A stretch of 33,835 nt of DNA from Colwellia sp. (GTDB lineage: Bacteria; Pseudomonadota; Gammaproteobacteria; Enterobacterales; Alteromonadaceae): NCBI GenBank assembly GCA_013215465.1, contig JABSOW010000034.1, positions 1 to 33,835 of the forward strand. Direction: 5' to 3'. Below the pieces are notes generated by a model, which saw only the letters and a list, made by a program, of their open reading frames with translations, made no database searches and was not told the origin of the DNA. Made by a program: the position numbers and the translations under genes. The stretch's first letter is position 1. Each line of letters starts with the position of its first letter. Of the stretch, positions 33,400 to 33,835 are shown piece by piece.

Positions 33400-33835
33400 G
33401 GTGATCTGTATCCTATTTCCTGAGATAAAAGCTTGAGATAAAACCTAAATGTATTTTTTGCTCTCTTTGGACTTTCTAATCTTCTTTATTGATTTTGTTA
33501 GTCAGTAGTCTTCGCAGCCTTTTTGGGTTTATGCCTAAAGGCTTAATTGAGAACTAACTGCAATATTGTCTAAAGTTAAAAGCAGAGTGTGTTTTATACT
33601 TGGTTCGTTACATGAATAAAATTGATTTTATTTCATTGATACATGAGCCATGCTCATGAATTGTTGTATTCGTAAGTTTTGGAGCATTCCTACCAGTCAT
33701 TTTGGGGTTATACGATCATACATTTAGTCTTAAACTGATTATCGATCAAAACTCTCTTTTGAAGTGGTCAAGTAATATTGGCCACAGTTTTGTAGCTTAA
33801 CCTGTACCTTCGCTCTGATTCATTTGGGCTTATTC
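33400..33835. promoter_or_regulatory. mesX upstream region
   Basis: A 436-bp spacer to the window end with no gene recognised. TGAGCCATGCTCA (33644-33656) is a symmetrical variant of the MetR box TGAAN5TTCA with one change in each half. AGCCTTT (33516-33522) pairs with AAAGGCT (33537-33543) and could form a leader hairpin in mesX mRNA. No SAM riboswitch features were seen. Confidence 0.45.

Overview
The window looks like chromosome of an AT-rich marine gammaproteobacterium of the Alteromonadales, most likely Colwelliaceae (Colwellia or Thalassotalea type). This is inferred from the gene order 6S RNA-zapA // ygfB-pepP-ubiH-ubiI, the protein style, low GC judged by eye, and typical dispersed repeats; no database was searched.

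Layout. (1) 1-11.1 kb is housekeeping core: the 3' end of an rRNA operon (5S) with its terminator, a decayed second 5S copy with its own terminator, the 6S RNA gene with a partial duplicate of its 3' part, zapA, then divergently ygfB-pepP-ubiH-ubiI (proline peptidase and ubiquinone hydroxylases) and the glycine cleavage genes gcvT-gcvH-gcvP. A long imperfect hairpin lies between gcvH and gcvP. (2) 11.2-17.25 kb is a compact three-gene cassette: a C5-cytosine DNA methyltransferase, a 997-aa protein with two GHKL ATPase modules (MORC/MutL-like N-terminus, histidine-kinase-like C-terminus) and a 594-aa protein with an N-terminal receiver domain. It looks like a restriction or phage-defence system using two-component parts and is the best candidate for an undescribed system. 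(3) 17.25-28.7 kb is accessory DNA bounded by two related HUH/Y1-transposase-like genes pointing at each other. It holds a Fic protein with an AbiEi-like N-terminus and five upstream repeats at an exact 23-bp period, a decayed AbrB-type antitoxin gene, a membrane-anchored unknown, a PrlF-YhaV toxin-antitoxin pair behind a perfect 30-bp palindrome, a VF530-type DNA-binding protein, an integrase remnant, two small unknowns, a GlxA/AraC-type regulator divergent from an AhpD-like protein, and transposase fragments. Copies of a GGGTCAGAGTC repeat are scattered through it. (4) 29-33.8 kb, all on the minus strand, is a methionine synthesis locus: mesX (DUF1852), mesD (MetE-core, folate-independent methionine synthase), a TauE/SafE-type exporter and a MetR-like regulator. 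A ~266-bp terminal-inverted-repeat element sits between mesD and the exporter.

How the parts fit. The core genes form ordinary operons. The methyltransferase presumably marks host DNA, while the ATPase/receiver pair may sense and respond to unmodified or invading DNA; no nuclease is recognisable, so the effector is unknown. The transposase-bounded region has gained and lost toxin-antitoxin and recombinase genes repeatedly, as the remnants show. The methionine locus has a perfect MetR-type box upstream of metR and a near-match upstream of mesX, suggesting local control.
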